DNA from: Desulfobacca acetoxidans
GTDB taxonomy: Bacteria > Desulfobacterota > Desulfobaccia > Desulfobaccales > 0-14-0-80-60-11
Direction: 5' to 3'
NCBI GenBank assembly: GCA_020723225.1
Contig: DYJG01000220.1
Location: 1 to 5,404 of the forward strand
Length of the DNA: 5,404 bases
Shown: piece after piece, positions 4,378-5,404 of the stretch
Layout: each line of letters starts with the position of its first letter
How positions within the stretch are numbered: position 1 is the first letter of the stretch
The notes under the pieces: model-generated
The model's input: only the letters and a program-made list of their open reading frames with translations
Told to the model about the DNA's origin: nothing
The model's database searches: none
Program-made: the position numbers and the translations under genes

Positions 4378-4809
4378 TTATTCCTCCAGGTGCATCGGGT
4401 TTTCCTGACAGCGGCGGCATAGGCCCCAGACCGTCAGGCGCTGTTGTTCCGGCAGAAAGCCTTTCAGCGTCTCCGGAGATAACGAAGTCAGCGGCGGAGG
4501 CTGCCAGTCCAGATCGATGATGCGGTGGCAGCTCCGGCAGATGAGGTGGGCATGATCCTGGATGACTCGATCGTAGCGGGCCACTTCGTGGAGAGGATTG
4601 ACCTTGATGGCCAGGCCTTTTTGACAGAAGACCTCCAGGGTTTTATACACCGTGTTGAAGGAAATGGCGGGAAGGCGCCGCCGCACCTCCTGATAGATCG
4701 TCTCCGCGTTGGGATGATCAGTGAGGGTGTCGAGCGCGGCCAACACCGCCAGGCGCTGGGGAGTCACGGCGATCCGCCGGTCCCGCAATTTTTCCATGAG
4801 ATTTTCCAT
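4378..4809 (-). CDS. perR: PerR-type peroxide-sensing repressor (Fur family)
   Basis: A 143-residue Fur-family regulator. The winged helix has VTPQRLAVLAALD (15-27) and the recognition helix ISFNTVYKTLEVF (49-61). The five residues equivalent to the Bacillus subtilis PerR regulatory iron site (H37, D85, H91, H93, D104) are all present: H32 in DHPNAETIY, D80 in RYD, H86 and H88 in DHAH, and D99 in IIDLD. Oxidation of the two histidines is how PerR senses peroxide. Structural zinc cysteines are C91/C94 and C131/C134. This separates it from the Fur protein at 973-1425, which has the Fur-like HHNH block. A TTG at 4815 would add two residues; ATG at 4809 is preferred, and ATG at 4797 is possible since neither has a strong ribosome binding site. 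It heads the operon with desulforedoxin and rubrerythrin and probably represses it, itself included. Confidence 0.9.
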   Translation of the reverse strand: MENLMEKLRDRRIAVTPQRLAVLAALDTLTDHPNAETIYQEVRRRLPAISFNTVYKTLEVFCQKGLAIKVNPLHEVARYDRVIQDHAHLICRSCHRIIDLDWQPPPLTSLSPETLKGFLPEQQRLTVWGLCRRCQENPMHLEE

Positions 4810-4820
4810 GAACAACTATC

Positions 4821-4847
4821 AGATAATAATGATTACTGAGCTGTCAA
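4821..4847 (-). promoter_or_regulatory. perR operon promoter with PerR/Fur-box-like operator
   Basis: On the minus strand a perfect TTGACA (plus positions 4842-4847) is followed by AT-rich sequence. No good -10 stands at 17 bases; TATCTG at 16 is the best. Plus-strand 4821-4835, AGATAATAATGATTA, matches the 7-1-7 PerR/Fur box TGATAAT-A-ATTATCA at 11 of 14 arm positions. The site covers the expected -10 region, so binding would block RNA polymerase. This fits repression that peroxide relieves. Confidence 0.6.
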
Positions 4848-4862
4848 GAGCGGCAATTAAAG

Positions 4863-4899
4863 AAAAATAAAAAAAAACGCCCATCAAGGCCGATGGGCG
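4863..4899 (-). terminator. Intrinsic terminator of the PagL-like gene
   Basis: CGCCCATC (4878-4885) and GATGGGCG (4892-4899) form a perfect 8-bp stem with a 6-base loop. On the minus strand it is followed directly by nine T residues (A at 4869-4877) and a further T-rich run. It lies 33 bases beyond the stop of the gene at 4932. A second, imperfect stem, CCGGGCTT/AAGCCGGG around 4911-4928, lies between the gene and this terminator. Confidence 0.92.
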
Positions 4900-4931
4900 G
4901 AGAAGAAAGCCGGGCTTAAAAGCCGGGTCAA

Positions 4932-5404
4932 TTAATAGAAATAGGTCAGGCCCGCATGGAAAAAGTTGACGTTAAACGCGGGGTTTTCATCATAGAGTCC
5001 GGCGTTGGAAGAGTGGCGGAAACGATAGGCCATGGTGAGGCCCAGTTGGGGCATCAAGGCAATATCAATGCCCCCTCCCACCTGGGGGGTAAAATTGAAG
5101 GCATGGGCGATGGCCGGGCTGTCAAAGCTCTCGGTGATCATGCCCGCGCCGCCTTCGATAAAAATCGAGGCCGCGGTCCCCAAGGGCAATCTCAGCTTCA
5201 GCATAGGCGTGAAACCCAGCTCGAAGCCGGTGTTCTCGGCGTTGGCGACGCTGAAGATGCCCTCCACCACAAAGGAGAGACCCAGCCCCCATCTTTGTCC
5301 AGGCTTGATGAGAAAAATGCCCCAATGGGGCAAGAGGCTGTAGAGGCGAACGTCGGCGCCTTTGGTGTTTTTGCCGTAGCCGAAACGGAGCCCCAACTCC
5401 CGGT
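4932..5404 (-). CDS. PagL-like lipid A 3-O-deacylase / outer-membrane beta-barrel (5' end missing)
   Basis: The frame is open to the right edge, so only the C-terminal 157 or so residues are visible; signal peptide and first strands lie outside. The sequence alternates aromatic and polar residues as in beta-strands and ends in YFY, the C-terminal aromatic typical of outer-membrane barrels recognised by BAM. The segment YRFRHSSNAGLYDENPAFN matches the PagL (acyloxyacyl hydrolase) active-site region, with H (codon 5013-5015), S two residues on and N three on, like HYSNAG of Pseudomonas PagL. PagL removes the 3-O acyl chain of lipid A and so changes envelope permeability and endotoxicity. The third catalytic residue, Glu 14 residues after His in Pseudomonas, is Asn here (codon 4971-4973); an alternative Glu lies nine residues after His. 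Activity is therefore uncertain and a purely structural barrel is possible. It has its own terminator and does not join the perR operon. Confidence 0.75.
   Translation of the reverse strand, partial: RELGLRFGYGKNTKGADVRLYSLLPHWGIFLIKPGQRWGLGLSFVVEGIFSVANAENTGFELGFTPMLKLRLPLGTAASIFIEGGAGMITESFDSPAIAHAFNFTPQVGGGIDIALMPQLGLTMAYRFRHSSNAGLYDENPAFNVNFFHAGLTYFY

Overview
The window reads as a chromosome segment from a GC-rich, anaerobic, probably Desulfobacterota-like (sulfate-reducer or syntroph type) bacterium. I infer this from a desulforedoxin-type iron protein, two rubrerythrins and a PerR regulator together, a combination typical of strict anaerobes that must remove traces of peroxide, and from a PagL-like outer-membrane protein that implies a Gram-negative envelope. 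The exact taxon cannot be fixed from the sequence.

Layout from left to right. (1) Positions 1-491, minus strand, hold the 5' part of a very AT-rich gene that looks like an AIPR-type abortive-infection (phage defence) protein and runs off the left edge. Its composition is unlike everything to its right. (2) Positions 573-1425, minus strand, hold an iron module: a Fur-type repressor, then feoA, separated by a repeat- and hairpin-rich gap. A Fur-box-like sequence lies just upstream of the Fur gene. (3) Positions 1590-2177, plus strand, encode an ORF6N-domain (phage antirepressor-like) protein. Its coding sequence contains two perfect odd-length palindromes, 29 bp and 27 bp, exactly 63 bp (21 codons) apart. 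(4) Positions 2227-2994, plus strand, encode RNase III. (5) Positions 3069-4809, minus strand, hold an oxidative-stress block: perR, then a 42-residue desulforedoxin, then a classical rubrerythrin as one tight operon, followed by a second rubrerythrin-like protein with the rubredoxin domain at the N-terminus. A PerR/Fur-box-like site precedes perR. (6) Positions 4932-5404, minus strand, hold the C-terminal part of a PagL-like lipid A deacylase or outer-membrane beta-barrel protein, ending in a clear intrinsic terminator.

Two features stand out. First, six intergenic gaps or gene junctions carry short arrays with a strict 7-bp period but different unit sequences (CTGAnnn, AGTTCAA, CAGTTAn, CCTTGAA, GTAATAA/GTGGTCA/CCTGACC, GGGAAAA). 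They are absent from the junctions inside the perR operon, so they seem to mark boundaries between transcription units. Second, the paired palindromes inside the ORF6N gene differ at three arm positions, yet each difference is matched on the opposite arm. This points to maintained symmetry (an operator, a hairpin, or an in-frame palindromic element) rather than chance. No rRNA, tRNA, CRISPR array or complete insertion sequence was seen.
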